Shown piece after piece: positions 15,767 to 25,423 of a DNA stretch of 64,000 nucleotides. The notes below the pieces were generated by a model. That model searched no databases and was not told the DNA's origin. It saw only the letters and a program-made list of their open reading frames with translations. Made by a program: the position numbers and the translations under genes. Origin of the DNA: Pseudomonas citrullilanati (GTDB lineage: Bacteria; Pseudomonadota; Gammaproteobacteria; Pseudomonadales; Pseudomonadaceae); NCBI RefSeq assembly GCF_030580855.1, contig NZ_JAUQOP010000005.1:62001-126000 (forward strand), given 5' to 3'. Positions within the stretch are counted from its first letter, which is position 1. Each line of letters opens with the position of its first letter.

Positions 15767-17641
15767 ATGCCCATGAACACTTACATCCGTTGGTTCCAAC
15801 GCGTCATCTGGATCGGGATCGTCATGAACATGGTGTTCGCGATCCCGGCGTTGTTCGCGCCGGCGTTGCTGACGTCCATGCTGGGCCTGCCGCCGGTATT
15901 GTCCGATCCCTGGCTGGAGAACACTGGCATGTTGCTGGTGGGCATCAGCCTGTTCTACATGCCGTCGGGGTTCGACGCGCCGCGCTTCGTGGTGAACTCG
16001 TGGCTGTGCGTGCTCTCGCGCCTGGTGGCGGTGGTGTTCTGGGTCTACCTGATCAACACCAGCGACCAGGGGTCGCTGTTCGTGCCGATGCTGATGGGCG
16101 ACTTGAGCATGTTCCTGGTGCTGGGCGGGCTGCTGTACCTGGGCAGTCCCCAGGCCAATCGCCCACTGGCCTTGCTCCGCAGCGGTTGGCGGCAGTGGCG
16201 CGAGCGCTGGGCGCGGCGCTGGCAGAGGCCCGGGTTCAAGACCGGCGCGCTGGTGGTGGTGCTGGTCCTCGGCTTCATCGGTTACCAGACCTGGTACCAG
16301 ATGATCCGCGAGGTGCCGCAGCCGGACTTCGCCTCCGACGAGGACCACTACAAGTACGCGGCCATCGGCCTGGGCATCGAGGCGCGGATCCCGTACTACC
16401 TGTTCGCCGTACTGCCGCAGATGTGCCCGGAAAAGATGCCCAAGCCGGGTGGCTACGAGGTTTTCGGTTTCCTCTATGAAAACGGCAATGACTTGCCCAT
16501 CGGCATGGCCAAGCGCCAATTGGGCTACCCCACCGTGGAGCCCAACTGCGCCCTGTGCCACACCGGCTCCTACCGGGCCAATGCCAGCGATGTCGCCATA
16601 CCGGTCGCCACCGCGCCGGCCAATACCCTGCAACTGCAAGCCTTCCAGTGGTTCGCCTACGATTGCGCCAGCGACCCGAAATTCACCCCCGACGCGGTCA
16701 TGGCCGCGATCAACAGCAAGTTCCAGCTGGGCTTTTTCGAGAAGTTGTACAACCGCTACCTGATCATCCCGATGGCCAAGAGCGCGCTGCTCAAGCAGAA
16801 ACAGGCCTACGCCTGGCAGAAACTGCGTCCGGCCCAGGGGCCGGGGCGGACCGACACGTTCAACCCGACCAAGATGGTGGTGTTCGGCTTCCCGGATGAC
16901 TCCACCATCGGCACCGTGGACTTGCCCCAGGTCTGGAACCAGAAACCCCGCGAGTCGATGTACCTGCACTGGGACGGCAATAACAACAAGATCCATGAGC
17001 GCAACTACGCCGCGGCGATGGCGGTGGGCGCGACGCCGGAGTCGGTGCTGCCGCCCAGCTTCAACCGCGTGACCAACTGGCTGCTGGGCCACAAGGCGCC
17101 GGCCTGGCCGTTTGCCCTGGACCAGGCGAAAGTCGCCCAGGGCCAGCCGATCTGGGAGAAGAACTGTGCCGGTTGTCATGATTTTGGCCGCGCCGACACC
17201 GGTCAGGTCACCACTGACATCGACCAATTGGGCACCGACCCCCATCGCCTGGACTCCTTCACCACCGGCCTGGTGACGGCGTTCCACACGTTCAAGAAAC
17301 CGCCGTTCGACTTCGACGCCTACCGCAAGACCCAGAGCTACAGCAACACGCCGACCGACGGCATCTGGTTGCGTGCGCCGTACCTGCACAACGGCTCGGT
17401 GCCGACCCTGTGGGATTTGCTGCAGCCGCCGGAGCAGCGTCCGCAGGTGTTCTACACCGGTTCCGATATCTACGACCCGCAGAAGGTCGGGTTCGTCACT
17501 AGCGGCGCGCAGATGAAGGCGTCGGCGGACTCCAAGTACGACACTCGCCTGGAAGGCAACCACAACGGCGGCCACCTGTACGGCACGCAGCTGTCGGACG
17601 TCGATAAGCGGGCCCTGATCGAATTCATGAAGACCCTGTAG
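15767..17641 (+). CDS. Membrane-anchored di-heme c-type cytochrome (RoxA/MauG-like)
   Basis: The 624-residue product starts with about five hydrophobic helices (residues 5-175), unusual for a cytochrome. A periplasmic part carries two heme sites, CALCH near residue 261 and CAGCH near 467. The segment TPTDGIWLRAPYLHNGSVPTLWDLL followed by PQVFYTGSDIYDPQKVGF is the pattern of RoxA/MauG-related di-heme oxidases and peroxidases. As the second gene after the GMC fusion enzyme, it could accept electrons from the reduced flavin or act on the same substrate; this is inference. AAGGA lies six bases before ATG 15767; ATG 15773 is an alternative. Confidence 0.75.
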   Translation: MPMNTYIRWFQRVIWIGIVMNMVFAIPALFAPALLTSMLGLPPVLSDPWLENTGMLLVGISLFYMPSGFDAPRFVVNSWLCVLSRLVAVVFWVYLINTSDQGSLFVPMLMGDLSMFLVLGGLLYLGSPQANRPLALLRSGWRQWRERWARRWQRPGFKTGALVVVLVLGFIGYQTWYQMIREVPQPDFASDEDHYKYAAIGLGIEARIPYYLFAVLPQMCPEKMPKPGGYEVFGFLYENGNDLPIGMAKRQLGYPTVEPNCALCHTGSYRANASDVAIPVATAPANTLQLQAFQWFAYDCASDPKFTPDAVMAAINSKFQLGFFEKLYNRYLIIPMAKSALLKQKQAYAWQKLRPAQGPGRTDTFNPTKMVVFGFPDDSTIGTVDLPQVWNQKPRESMYLHWDGNNNKIHERNYAAAMAVGATPESVLPPSFNRVTNWLLGHKAPAWPFALDQAKVAQGQPIWEKNCAGCHDFGRADTGQVTTDIDQLGTDPHRLDSFTTGLVTAFHTFKKPPFDFDAYRKTQSYSNTPTDGIWLRAPYLHNGSVPTLWDLLQPPEQRPQVFYTGSDIYDPQKVGFVTSGAQMKASADSKYDTRLEGNHNGGHLYGTQLSDVDKRALIEFMKTL

Positions 17642-17668
17642 CCCAGGGCATTGCGAAGGAGCGTCCAC

Positions 17669-18913
17669 ATGTCATTACTGCACCATTGGGAACATGAGTT
17701 CGACAAGGTCAAGGTCCGCCTGCACGGCTTGGTCACGCGGCTGGAGATGTCCTGGAAGAAACTGGTCAACGACCTGGAGCCCGAGGAGTTCCAGGCCATC
17801 GTCAAGTTGCTGCAGCGCGGCCACGATCAGGCGCGACACGTGATCGAACACGGCGACCTGCCGGATGACGAACCGGCCGTGCCGTGGGAGCTGTCCCACG
17901 GCCTGTCGATCCTGAAGATCGGCCACGCCGAACCCCTGCCGCAGAGCGAGGACGAACTGCCGACACGGGTACTCAAGGACGGCACGTTGCTGGGCTGTCG
18001 CAAATGGGAGCTGCTGGACCTGTTGTGGAGCGAGGCCCTGCTCAAGTGGATCGAGAACCTGCGGCATCATGCGCCGTTCGCCACCACCCCGGCGCTGGTG
18101 AAAATGGACCGCGACGTGGTGCTGGCGATCGCCGGCGACTGGGGCACGGGGCCGTTCGACAGCCATGCGCCGGCGGTCGCGGTCGCCAACCAGATGCAAC
18201 TGGCCCAGGCCGACTTCACCATTCACCTGGGGGACGTGTATTACGCCGGCACCCATTCCCAGGAAGACGTCGACATGGTCGGCTGGCCCCAGGGCAAGCA
18301 CGGTTCCTTCACCCTCAATTCCAACCACGAGATGTACAGCGGCGCCCACGGCTACTTCAAGGAGCTGGCCAAGCGCTTCCCGGTGCAGCAGGGCACCAGT
18401 TACTTCGCCTTGTACAACGACGACTGGCTGGTGGTCGGCCTCGACAGCGCCTATGCGTCGGACGCCATGAACCTGTACATGGACGGCACCCTCAACGCCC
18501 AGCAGATCGACTGGATGAAAGGCCTGCCCAAGCGCAAGAAACTGATGGTGCTCAGTCACCACCAGGGCTTCGATATTTCCGGGCACCACAAGACCGCGCT
18601 GTACCAGCCGGTGTGCGACGCCTTGGGCCGTGAGCCGGACTATTGGTACTGGGGGCATTTGCACAATGGCATCTGCTACGCCACCCAGGGCGGCCTGCAC
18701 GCGCGCTGCGCCGGGCACGGCGCGATTCCCTACGGCACCACCAGCGAACTGAACGGGCATGCGCGGGTGTTGTGGTCGGAGACGCAACTGGCGGGGGATG
18801 AGGCGTACCCGGAGCGGGTGCTGAACGGGTATGTGAAGGTGCAGTTGAGCGGGGAGGCGATTGTCGAGACGTTTTATGGGGAGGATGGCAGCGTGCGGTG
18901 GTCTTCCAAATAG
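17669..18913 (+). CDS. Calcineurin-like metallophosphoesterase
   Basis: The 414-residue protein starts at ATG 17669, seven bases after AAGGAG and 28 bases after the cytochrome gene. Metal-site motifs run in order: GDWG (near residue 156), GDVYYAG (near 189), NSNHEMYSG (in place of the usual GNHE), LSHHQGFD and WGHLHNG. The first about 120 residues are an extra helical region. No signal peptide is seen, so it should act in the cytosol. It closes the three-gene set with the GMC fusion and the cytochrome. Substrate unknown. Confidence 0.8.
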   Translation: MSLLHHWEHEFDKVKVRLHGLVTRLEMSWKKLVNDLEPEEFQAIVKLLQRGHDQARHVIEHGDLPDDEPAVPWELSHGLSILKIGHAEPLPQSEDELPTRVLKDGTLLGCRKWELLDLLWSEALLKWIENLRHHAPFATTPALVKMDRDVVLAIAGDWGTGPFDSHAPAVAVANQMQLAQADFTIHLGDVYYAGTHSQEDVDMVGWPQGKHGSFTLNSNHEMYSGAHGYFKELAKRFPVQQGTSYFALYNDDWLVVGLDSAYASDAMNLYMDGTLNAQQIDWMKGLPKRKKLMVLSHHQGFDISGHHKTALYQPVCDALGREPDYWYWGHLHNGICYATQGGLHARCAGHGAIPYGTTSELNGHARVLWSETQLAGDEAYPERVLNGYVKVQLSGEAIVETFYGEDGSVRWSSK

Positions 18914-18934
18914 GCGGTGAATGTCAGACCGCTA

Positions 18935-19003
18935 TCGCGAGCAAGCTCGCTCCCACAGGTTTGTGAACGACACCGAACCCTGTGGGAGCGGGCTTGCCCG
19001 CGA
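18935..19003. repeat. REP-type inverted repeat between convergent genes
   Basis: TCGCGAGCAAGCTCGCTC at 18935 and GTGGGAGCGGGCTTGCCC to 19003. It separates the phosphoesterase gene from the gbcA stop and may end both transcripts. Confidence 0.75.
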
Positions 19004-19014
19004 TGCTTTTGACT

Positions 19015-20310
19015 TTAGCCCTGGACCGGCACGCCCTTGAGGTACGGCGCCGGTTCGGCCCCCAGGTTGTTGAGCATGCGCTCGCTGTACCAGTCGACGA
19101 AGTTCACCACGCCGAACTCATAGGTCTTGGAGTACGGGCCTGGCTGGTAGGCGGTGGAGTTGATGCCACGCTGGTTCTCTTCGGCCAGGCGACGGTCCTG
19201 GTCGTTGGTGGCGTCCCAGACCTCACGCATGCGCGCGACGTCGTAGTCGACGCCTTCGACCGCGTCCTTGTGCACCAGCCACTTGGTGGTGACCATGGTT
19301 TCCTGGGCGCTGATCGGCCATACGGTGAACACGATGATGTGGTCGCCCATGCAGTGGTTCCACGAGTGCGGCAGGTGCAGGATGCGCATCGAGCCCAGGT
19401 CCGGGTTCTTGATGCGGCCCATCAGCTTGGCGCAGCCTTGCTTGCCGTCCATGGTCATCGACACGGTGCCCTTGAGCAGCGGCATGCGCACGATGCGGTT
19501 GCGCAGGCCGAAGCTGGCGTGGGCGTAAGGGATCTTCTCGGCTTCCCAGGCGGCGGCGGAAGCGGCCACGTGGTCCTTGAATGCCTGGTCGGCCCGTGGG
19601 TCGGTGACGTCGTCCCATTCCAGCAGGGTCTTGAGCAGTTCCGGGTGCGAACCGCCGCAGTGGTAGCACTCGCGGTTGTTTTCCAGCACCAGTTTCCAGT
19701 TGGCCTTTTCCATCAAGGTGGTTTGCACCGCCACCTTGGTGTTCTCCATGTCGTACGGTTCCATGTAGTGGTTCAGCGTCGACAGGAAGTCGTCGATGGC
19801 CGGTGGGTTCTGCGCCAGGCTGATGAAGATGTAGCCGCCGGCGGTCTTCACGTTCACCGGCTTGAGGCCGTACTGCTTCATGTCGAAGTCGGCGCCCATT
19901 TCGGTGCCGGCGAACAGCAGGCGGCCGTCCAGCTCGTAGGTCCATTGGTGGTAATGGCAGACCAGCTTGGCCACCTTGCCTTTTTCGCTGGTGCACAGGC
20001 GCGAACCGCGATGGCGGCAGACGTTGTGGAAGGCATGCACCACGCCGTCGGCGCCGCGAATCACGATGATCGGGTTCTTGCCGACCTGCAGGGTCAGGTA
20101 GTTGCCCTTGGCCGGGATCTCGCAGGTCATGCCCGCGATCAACCATTCCTTCTGGAAGATCTCCTGCATGTCGATATCGAACAGGCGCTCGTCGCTGTAG
20201 AACGGCTGGGGCAACGAGAACGTGCGCTCGCGCTCCTGCAGCATCTGTGCGGTGGCCTTGCGTGCGGGTTCCAGCGGATCGCCCAGGCTCAAGGTTGTGG
20301 TCACGTCCAT
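19015..20310 (-). CDS. gbcA: Glycine betaine demethylase oxygenase GbcA (Rieske)
   Basis: The 431-residue product carries a Rieske 2Fe-2S site, CRHRG (C98, H100) and CHYHQW (C118, H121), and a mononuclear iron site in ECYHCGGSHPE (H217, H222). It removes a methyl group from glycine betaine, giving dimethylglycine and formaldehyde, with electrons from GbcB encoded divergently. Length and motifs match PA5410. Start at 20310 (MDVTTTLSLGD). Expression is under GbdR in P. aeruginosa; the divergent 283-base gap here is the likely control region. Confidence 0.93.
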   Translation of the reverse strand: MDVTTTLSLGDPLEPARKATAQMLQERERTFSLPQPFYSDERLFDIDMQEIFQKEWLIAGMTCEIPAKGNYLTLQVGKNPIIVIRGADGVVHAFHNVCRHRGSRLCTSEKGKVAKLVCHYHQWTYELDGRLLFAGTEMGADFDMKQYGLKPVNVKTAGGYIFISLAQNPPAIDDFLSTLNHYMEPYDMENTKVAVQTTLMEKANWKLVLENNRECYHCGGSHPELLKTLLEWDDVTDPRADQAFKDHVAASAAAWEAEKIPYAHASFGLRNRIVRMPLLKGTVSMTMDGKQGCAKLMGRIKNPDLGSMRILHLPHSWNHCMGDHIIVFTVWPISAQETMVTTKWLVHKDAVEGVDYDVARMREVWDATNDQDRRLAEENQRGINSTAYQPGPYSKTYEFGVVNFVDWYSERMLNNLGAEPAPYLKGVPVQG

Positions 20311-20593
20311 CGTTTTATCCTCATGGCCATCTGTGTGGCCGGCGAAATAGGGCTAGTCGGTTGTGCTACGCAAGGCAGAAAACGTTGTTTGTCTGTTGGG
20401 GCGAGTGTGGGGCCGCGCAGGGCTGGAACCTTATCCATGGGCGACATGGCCCAATCTGTTCCCGACGCGCAAGCCCCGGTGGTTGGGGGCTGGTCGCGAT
20501 AAGTATGTCAATGTCGCGAATAGGTAAACGGCGGTGTCGGGGCCTGCGCACAATCGCCAACATGAAGGCCGGCAGTCGGCCGTGGAGATGAGC
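20311..20593. promoter_or_regulatory. gbcA-gbcB divergent promoter region
   Basis: This 283-base gap separates divergent gbcA and gbcB. It contains TGTCG at 20512 and again at 20535 (23 bases apart), with TGTCA at 20506. These direct repeats are candidate half-sites for an AraC-type activator such as GbdR; the assignment is inference. Confidence 0.35.
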
Positions 20594-21694
20594 ATGTCCA
20601 ATAATTTCCTGAACCCGGTCACCACCCAGACCTGGGCCAATGGCCGACATATCGTGCGGTGCGTCAAAGTCATCCAGGAAACCTGGGATGTGCGCACGTT
20701 CTGTTTCATGGCCGACCAGCCGATCATGTTCTTTTTCAAGCCGGGGCAGTTCGTCACCCTGGAGCTGGAAATCGAAGGCGAGCCGGTCATGCGCTCCTAC
20801 ACCATCTCCAGCTCGCCGTCGGTGCCCTACAGCTTTTCGGTGACCATCAAGCGTGTGCCGGGGGGCAAGGTCTCGAACTGGCTGCACGACACCCTGCACG
20901 AGGGCCAGGAGCTGGCGGTGCACGGGCCGGTGGGGCTGTTCAATGCCATCGACTTCTCCAGCCCCAAGGTGCTCTACCTCAGCGGCGGCGTCGGCATCAC
21001 CCCAGTGATGTCCATGGCGCGCTGGTACTACGACACCAACGGCAACGTCGACATGGTGTTCATCCACAGCGCTCGTTCGCCCAAGGACATCATCTACCAC
21101 CGCGAGCTGGAGCACATGGCGTCGCGGATCGACAACTTCAGCCTGCACCTGATTTGTGAAAAGCACGGCCTGGGCGAACCCTGGGCCGGCTACCGCGGCT
21201 ACCTGAACCACAAGATGCTGGAGCTGATGGCGCCGGACTTCATGGAGCGCGAAGTGTTCTGCTGCGGCCCGACGCCGTACATGAACGCGGTCAAGCGGTT
21301 GCTGGAAGCGGCTGGCTTCGACATGAAGCGTTACCACGAGGAGTCCTTCGGCGCGACGCCACCGGAAGCCCGGGCCGACGCCGTGGAGCAAGCCGAACAG
21401 GCCGCCGAAGCGCCGGAAGTCGACGTGGCGGACCTGCACCTGGTGGAATTCACGGCCTCGGGCAAGAGCATTCGCGTGGGCCCGGGGGAAACCGTCCACG
21501 CCGCCGCCGCCAAGCTCGGCATGATGATCCCCAAGGCCTGCGGCATGGGCATCTGCGGCACCTGCAAGGTGTTGAAGCTGGGTGGGGAAGTGGAGATGGA
21601 CCACAACGGCGGGATCACCGAGGACGACGAAGCCGAAGGCTACATCCTGTCGTGCTGCAGCGTGCCGAAGGGGGACGTGCGGATCGAGTTTTGA
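20594..21694 (+). CDS. gbcB: Glycine betaine demethylase reductase GbcB
   Basis: The 366-residue product starts MSNNFLNPVTTQTWANG at ATG 20594, preceded by GGAG at six bases; upstream in-frame starts lack a site. It has an FAD domain (RSYTISSSPSVPYSF), an NAD domain (YLSGGVGITPVMSMARW and CCGPTPYMNAV), and a C-terminal plant-type 2Fe-2S ferredoxin domain with CGMGICGTC and a distal Cys in SCCSVPKG. It passes electrons from NAD(P)H to GbcA. Equivalent to PA5411. Confidence 0.92.
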   Translation: MSNNFLNPVTTQTWANGRHIVRCVKVIQETWDVRTFCFMADQPIMFFFKPGQFVTLELEIEGEPVMRSYTISSSPSVPYSFSVTIKRVPGGKVSNWLHDTLHEGQELAVHGPVGLFNAIDFSSPKVLYLSGGVGITPVMSMARWYYDTNGNVDMVFIHSARSPKDIIYHRELEHMASRIDNFSLHLICEKHGLGEPWAGYRGYLNHKMLELMAPDFMEREVFCCGPTPYMNAVKRLLEAAGFDMKRYHEESFGATPPEARADAVEQAEQAAEAPEVDVADLHLVEFTASGKSIRVGPGETVHAAAAKLGMMIPKACGMGICGTCKVLKLGGEVEMDHNGGITEDDEAEGYILSCCSVPKGDVRIEF

Positions 21695-21727
21695 TCAGCA
21701 CTCTCACTGGTGGGCGCTGAAGATCTT

Positions 21728-21857
21728 GTGGCGAGGGGATTTATCCCCGTTGGGCCGCGAAGCGGCCCCAAAGCAGTCAACTCGGTTAACCTGATACACC
21801 GCATCCGCAGGTTTTAGGGCTGCTTCGCAGCCCAGCGGGGATAAATCCCCTCGCCAC
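21728..21857. repeat. Long inverted repeat, GTGGCGAGGGGATTTATCCCC family
   Basis: Two arms (GTGGCGAGGGGATTTATCCC at 21728 and its complement to 21857) also contain inner GGCCGCGAAGCGGCC and GCTGCTTCGCAGC hairpins. It separates gbcB from the convergent aldolase gene. Confidence 0.8.
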
Positions 21858-21906
21858 GGATAGACTTCTTCCACAAATGGGCTGGGCAGGCTTTGAGTCT
21901 GTCGTC

Positions 21907-22947
21907 CTAGCCCACCATCACTTCCCGAATGTCCGCCGCCAATTCCCGCACCCGCGCCTCTTCGGTATCCCACGAACACATGAACCGGGCGCCGCCCTTG
22001 CCGATGAAGGTGTAGAAGCGCCAGCCCTTGGCCGTCAGGGCGGTGATGGCCGCTTCCGAGAGTTGCAGGAACACGCCGTTGGCCTGCACCGGGAACATCA
22101 GTTCCACCCCAGGAATGTCGCTCACCAGTTGCGCCAGCAGTTGGGCGCAGTGATTGGCGTGGCGGGCATGCTTGAGCCAGGCGTCGTCTTGCAACAGGCC
22201 GACCCAGGGCGCGGACAGGAAGCGCATCTTCGAGGCCAGTTGCCCGGCCTGCTTGCAGCGGTAATCGAAGTCTTCGGCCAGGTCGTGGTTGAAGAACAGG
22301 ATCGCCTCGCCCACCGCCATGCCGTTTTTCGTCCCGCCGAAGCACAGCACGTCCACGCCGGCTTTCCAGGTCAGGTCGGCCGGGGAGCAGCCGAGGAATG
22401 CGCAGGCGTTGGAAAACCGGGCGCCGTCCATGTGCAGGTTCAGCCCCAGCTCCTTGCAGGTGATGCTGATGGCGCGGATCTCTTCCGGGGTGTAGACACT
22501 GCCGACTTCCGTGGCCTGGGTCAGGGTCACGACGCGGGGCTTGGGGTAGTGGATGTCCTGGCGCTTGAGGGCGATCTCGCGGATCGACTCGGGGGTCAGC
22601 TTGCCGTTCTCGGTGCGTGCCACCAGCAACTTGGAACCGTTGGAAAAGAACTCCGGCGCACCGCATTCATCGGTTTCGACGTGGGCGGTTTCCGAGCAGA
22701 TCACGCTGTGGTAACTCTGGCACAGCGACGACAGCGCCAGGGAGTTGGCCGCCGTGCCGTTGAACGCGAAGAACACTTCGCAGTCGGTTTCAAACAAGGC
22801 GCGGAAATCATCGGCGGCCCGGTGGGTCCACTCGTCATCGCCGTAGGCGCGCTGGTGACCCTGGTTGGCTTCTTCCATGGCGGCCCAGGCTTCGGGGCAA
22901 ATACCGGAATAGTTGTCGCTGGCAAACTGTTGACTCTTGTCGGTCAT
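21907..22947 (-). CDS. ltaA: Low-specificity L-threonine aldolase
   Basis: The 346-residue product is a PLP fold-type I aldolase: HVETDECGAPEFF, LHMDGARFSNA and the PLP lysine in CFGGTKNGMAVGEA. It cleaves threonine/allo-threonine to glycine and acetaldehyde, connecting to the glycine made by the sarcosine pathway. Located between gbcAB and the glyA-sox genes as in P. aeruginosa (PA5413). Start MTDKSQQFASDNYSG, with AGGAGCAAGGCC just upstream on the minus strand. Confidence 0.9.
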   Translation of the reverse strand: MTDKSQQFASDNYSGICPEAWAAMEEANQGHQRAYGDDEWTHRAADDFRALFETDCEVFFAFNGTAANSLALSSLCQSYHSVICSETAHVETDECGAPEFFSNGSKLLVARTENGKLTPESIREIALKRQDIHYPKPRVVTLTQATEVGSVYTPEEIRAISITCKELGLNLHMDGARFSNACAFLGCSPADLTWKAGVDVLCFGGTKNGMAVGEAILFFNHDLAEDFDYRCKQAGQLASKMRFLSAPWVGLLQDDAWLKHARHANHCAQLLAQLVSDIPGVELMFPVQANGVFLQLSEAAITALTAKGWRFYTFIGKGGARFMCSWDTEEARVRELAADIREVMVG

Positions 22948-23141
22948 GGCCTTGCTCCTGAGATAGAGAGTCCTGGGTAAAGAGTTCCCTGGTGGAAATC
23001 CCGGGTGGGGAGTTCCGGGTCCGGCGCGCTTGGGTCCACGACGCCGTGTTCGATGTTGGTGCGCACTTTACCCAAGATTAGCGGGGGAACACACCGGATG
23101 TTTCTGTCAGGAATACACAAAGTCATCGGGTCGACCTGCCC

Positions 23142-23846
23142 ATGAGCCGGCGGGACGGCGCGCTGGATCTGCTCAAGTGGCTGGCTCTGTTGGCGATGGT
23201 GCTCGATCATCTGCGATATGTCGGTTTCTCCGCCGATGGGTTGTACGTGCCCGGGCGCCTGGCCTTCCCGTGGTTCTGCCTGGCGATGGCGGCGAACCTG
23301 GAACGAGGCGCGGCCAGCGCCGGCTCAGGGCGCTACCTGGGCTGGCTGCTGGTGTTCAGCGCCGTGAGCGAGATTCCCTACCGGCTGTTCTTCCCGGAAC
23401 CGGCCACCTTGAACGTGCTGCCGACCCTGGCCCTGGGCTTGCTGGTCGCTCGCGGCTGGCTGGTGCCGACATTGTCGGCGCGGGGCCTCGCCACAGTGGC
23501 GTTGCTGCTGGCGGCGTGCTGTTCGACGCAACTGATGTTTGGCTTCTTCGGTGTGTTGCTGCCGCTCGCGATGCTGCTGGTGATGCGTCGTCCGGGGTAC
23601 TTCGCCCTGCTGCCGGGGCTGGTCTGTGTCGCGGCCAATCAATGGCGGGCGCTGTATGGCGCGGCATGGCTGGGGAACTCGGTGGCGTGGTGGGGGCTGC
23701 TGGCCTGCCTGTTCGCGCCATGGCTGGGGCGGCTGCTGTTGCGACACGCGGGGTGTTTTCAACCCCCGCCCATGCGGCGCTGGGCCTACGGTCTGTATCC
23801 CGCGCATTTCTTGCTGTTGCTCGTGATTCGTGACTGGGTGGCTTGA
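23142..23846 (+). CDS. TraX-family integral membrane protein
   Basis: The 234-residue product begins [25 protein letters not shown], the TraX-family signature, and has about seven hydrophobic spans. TraX proteins acetylate F-pilin in conjugation, but chromosomal Pseudomonas copies such as this have no known substrate. No transfer genes are nearby. A gene of this type sits at the same place in P. aeruginosa (PA5414). Upstream site for ATG 23142 is weak. Confidence 0.8.
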   Translation: MSRRDGALDLLKWLALLAMVLDHLRYVGFSADGLYVPGRLAFPWFCLAMAANLERGAASAGSGRYLGWLLVFSAVSEIPYRLFFPEPATLNVLPTLALGLLVARGWLVPTLSARGLATVALLLAACCSTQLMFGFFGVLLPLAMLLVMRRPGYFALLPGLVCVAANQWRALYGAAWLGNSVAWWGLLACLFAPWLGRLLLRHAGCFQPPPMRRWAYGLYPAHFLLLLVIRDWVA

Positions 23847-23857
23847 TCGGAACCCCT

Positions 23858-23986
23858 GTGGCGAGGGGACTTGTCCCCGCTGGGCTGCGGAGCAGCCCCA
23901 AGAGGCCTGACTCAATCGATCCGATACACCCAGGTGTCCGGTTTAGGGCCGCTTCGCGCCCCAGCGGGGATAAATCCCCTCGCCAC
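23858..23986. repeat. Long inverted repeat, GTGGCGAGGGGATTTATCCCC family
   Basis: GTGGCGAGGGGACTTGTCCC at 23858 pairs with GGGGATAAATCCCCTCGCCAC ending at 23986 in slightly diverged form, with inner GGCTGCGGAGCAGCC. Confidence 0.75.
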
Positions 23987-24148
23987 AATGACCGCGTCCT
24001 GCCCCATGTCGTAAACGCGCCTTTGTGTGGCGTCCATAGGCATTTGGCCTGTCTGCGCCAGCCATACCATCGCTTCCAAAGGGCACGACCAAAGGGTCCG
24101 TGCCTCACCGAGACGAAAAGGCGCACCGCCGCCGCTGGGAGAGACGCG

Positions 24149-25402
24149 ATGTTCAGCAAGCAAGACCAAATCCAAGGCTATGACGATGCACTGCTGGCGG
24201 CGATGAATGCCGAGGAGCAACGCCAGGAAGATCATATCGAGCTGATCGCGTCGGAGAACTACACCAGCAAGCGTGTGATGCAGGCCCAGGGCAGCGGCCT
24301 GACCAACAAATACGCCGAAGGCTACCCGGGCAAGCGCTACTACGGGGGCTGCGAGCACGTCGACAAGGTCGAGGCCCTGGCCATCGAACGCGCCAAGCAA
24401 CTGTTCGGTGCCGACTACGCCAACGTCCAGCCGCACTCCGGTTCCTCGGCCAACAGCGCCGTGTACCTGGCCCTGCTGCAGGCCGGCGACACCATCCTGG
24501 GCATGAGCCTGGCCCACGGCGGTCACCTGACCCACGGCGCCAAGGTGTCGTCCTCGGGCAAGCTCTACAACGCGGTGCAGTACGGCATCGACACCAACAC
24601 CGGCCTGATCGACTACGACGAAGTCGAGCGCCTGGCGGTCGAGCACAAGCCGAAGATGATCGTCGCCGGTTTCTCGGCCTACTCCAAGACCCTCGATTTC
24701 CCCCGTTTCCGCCAGATCGCCGACAAGGTCGGTGCCCTGCTGTTCGTCGACATGGCCCACGTCGCTGGCCTGGTGGCCGCCGGCCTGTACCCGAACCCGC
24801 TGCCCTACGCCGACGTGGTCACCACCACCACCCACAAGACCCTGCGCGGTCCACGTGGCGGCCTGATCCTGGCCAAGTCCAACGAAGAAATCGAGAAGAA
24901 GCTCAACGCCGCGGTCTTCCCCGGCGCCCAGGGCGGCCCGCTGATGCACGTGATCGCCGGCAAGGCCGTGTGCTTCAAGGAAGCGCTGGAGCCCGGCTTC
25001 AAGGCCTACCAGCAGCAAGTGATCGAAAACGCCCAGGCGATGGCTGGCGTGTTCATCAAGCGCGGCTACGATGTAGTGTCCGGCGGCACCGATAACCACC
25101 TGTTCCTGGTCAGCCTGATCCGCCAGGGCCTGACCGGCAAGGACGCCGACGCCGCCCTGGGCCGCGCCCACATCACCGTCAACAAGAACGCCGTACCGAA
25201 CGACCCGCAATCGCCGTTCGTGACCTCCGGCCTGCGCATCGGCACCCCGGCGGTGACCACGCGTGGCTTCAAGGTCAGCCAGTGCGTGACCCTGGCCGGC
25301 TGGATCTGCGACATCCTCGACAACCTCGGCGACGCCGATGTCGAGGCCAACGTCGCCCAGCAAGTGTCGGCCCTGTGCGCGGACTTCCCGGTTTATCGCT
25401 GA
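24149..25402 (+). CDS. glyA: Serine hydroxymethyltransferase
   Basis: The 417-residue enzyme starts [16 protein letters not shown] at ATG 24149 (GGGAGAGACGCG upstream). It shows [10 protein letters not shown], the PLP lysine in [16 protein letters not shown], and the C-terminal [15 protein letters not shown]. It interconverts serine and glycine with tetrahydrofolate. Its place 20 bases before soxB shows it is the paralogue serving sarcosine catabolism (as glyA1, PA5415), turning product glycine and methylene-THF into serine. Confidence 0.93.
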   Translation: MFSKQDQIQGYDDALLAAMNAEEQRQEDHIELIASENYTSKRVMQAQGSGLTNKYAEGYPGKRYYGGCEHVDKVEALAIERAKQLFGADYANVQPHSGSSANSAVYLALLQAGDTILGMSLAHGGHLTHGAKVSSSGKLYNAVQYGIDTNTGLIDYDEVERLAVEHKPKMIVAGFSAYSKTLDFPRFRQIADKVGALLFVDMAHVAGLVAAGLYPNPLPYADVVTTTTHKTLRGPRGGLILAKSNEEIEKKLNAAVFPGAQGGPLMHVIAGKAVCFKEALEPGFKAYQQQVIENAQAMAGVFIKRGYDVVSGGTDNHLFLVSLIRQGLTGKDADAALGRAHITVNKNAVPNDPQSPFVTSGLRIGTPAVTTRGFKVSQCVTLAGWICDILDNLGDADVEANVAQQVSALCADFPVYR

Positions 25403-25423
25403 GTCGGTTTTGGAGTAATGACT

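Noticed and set aside
23142..23846. TraX-like gene as a sign of an integrated conjugative element
   Set aside because: No other transfer, relaxase or integrase genes; the gene is part of a conserved core arrangement.
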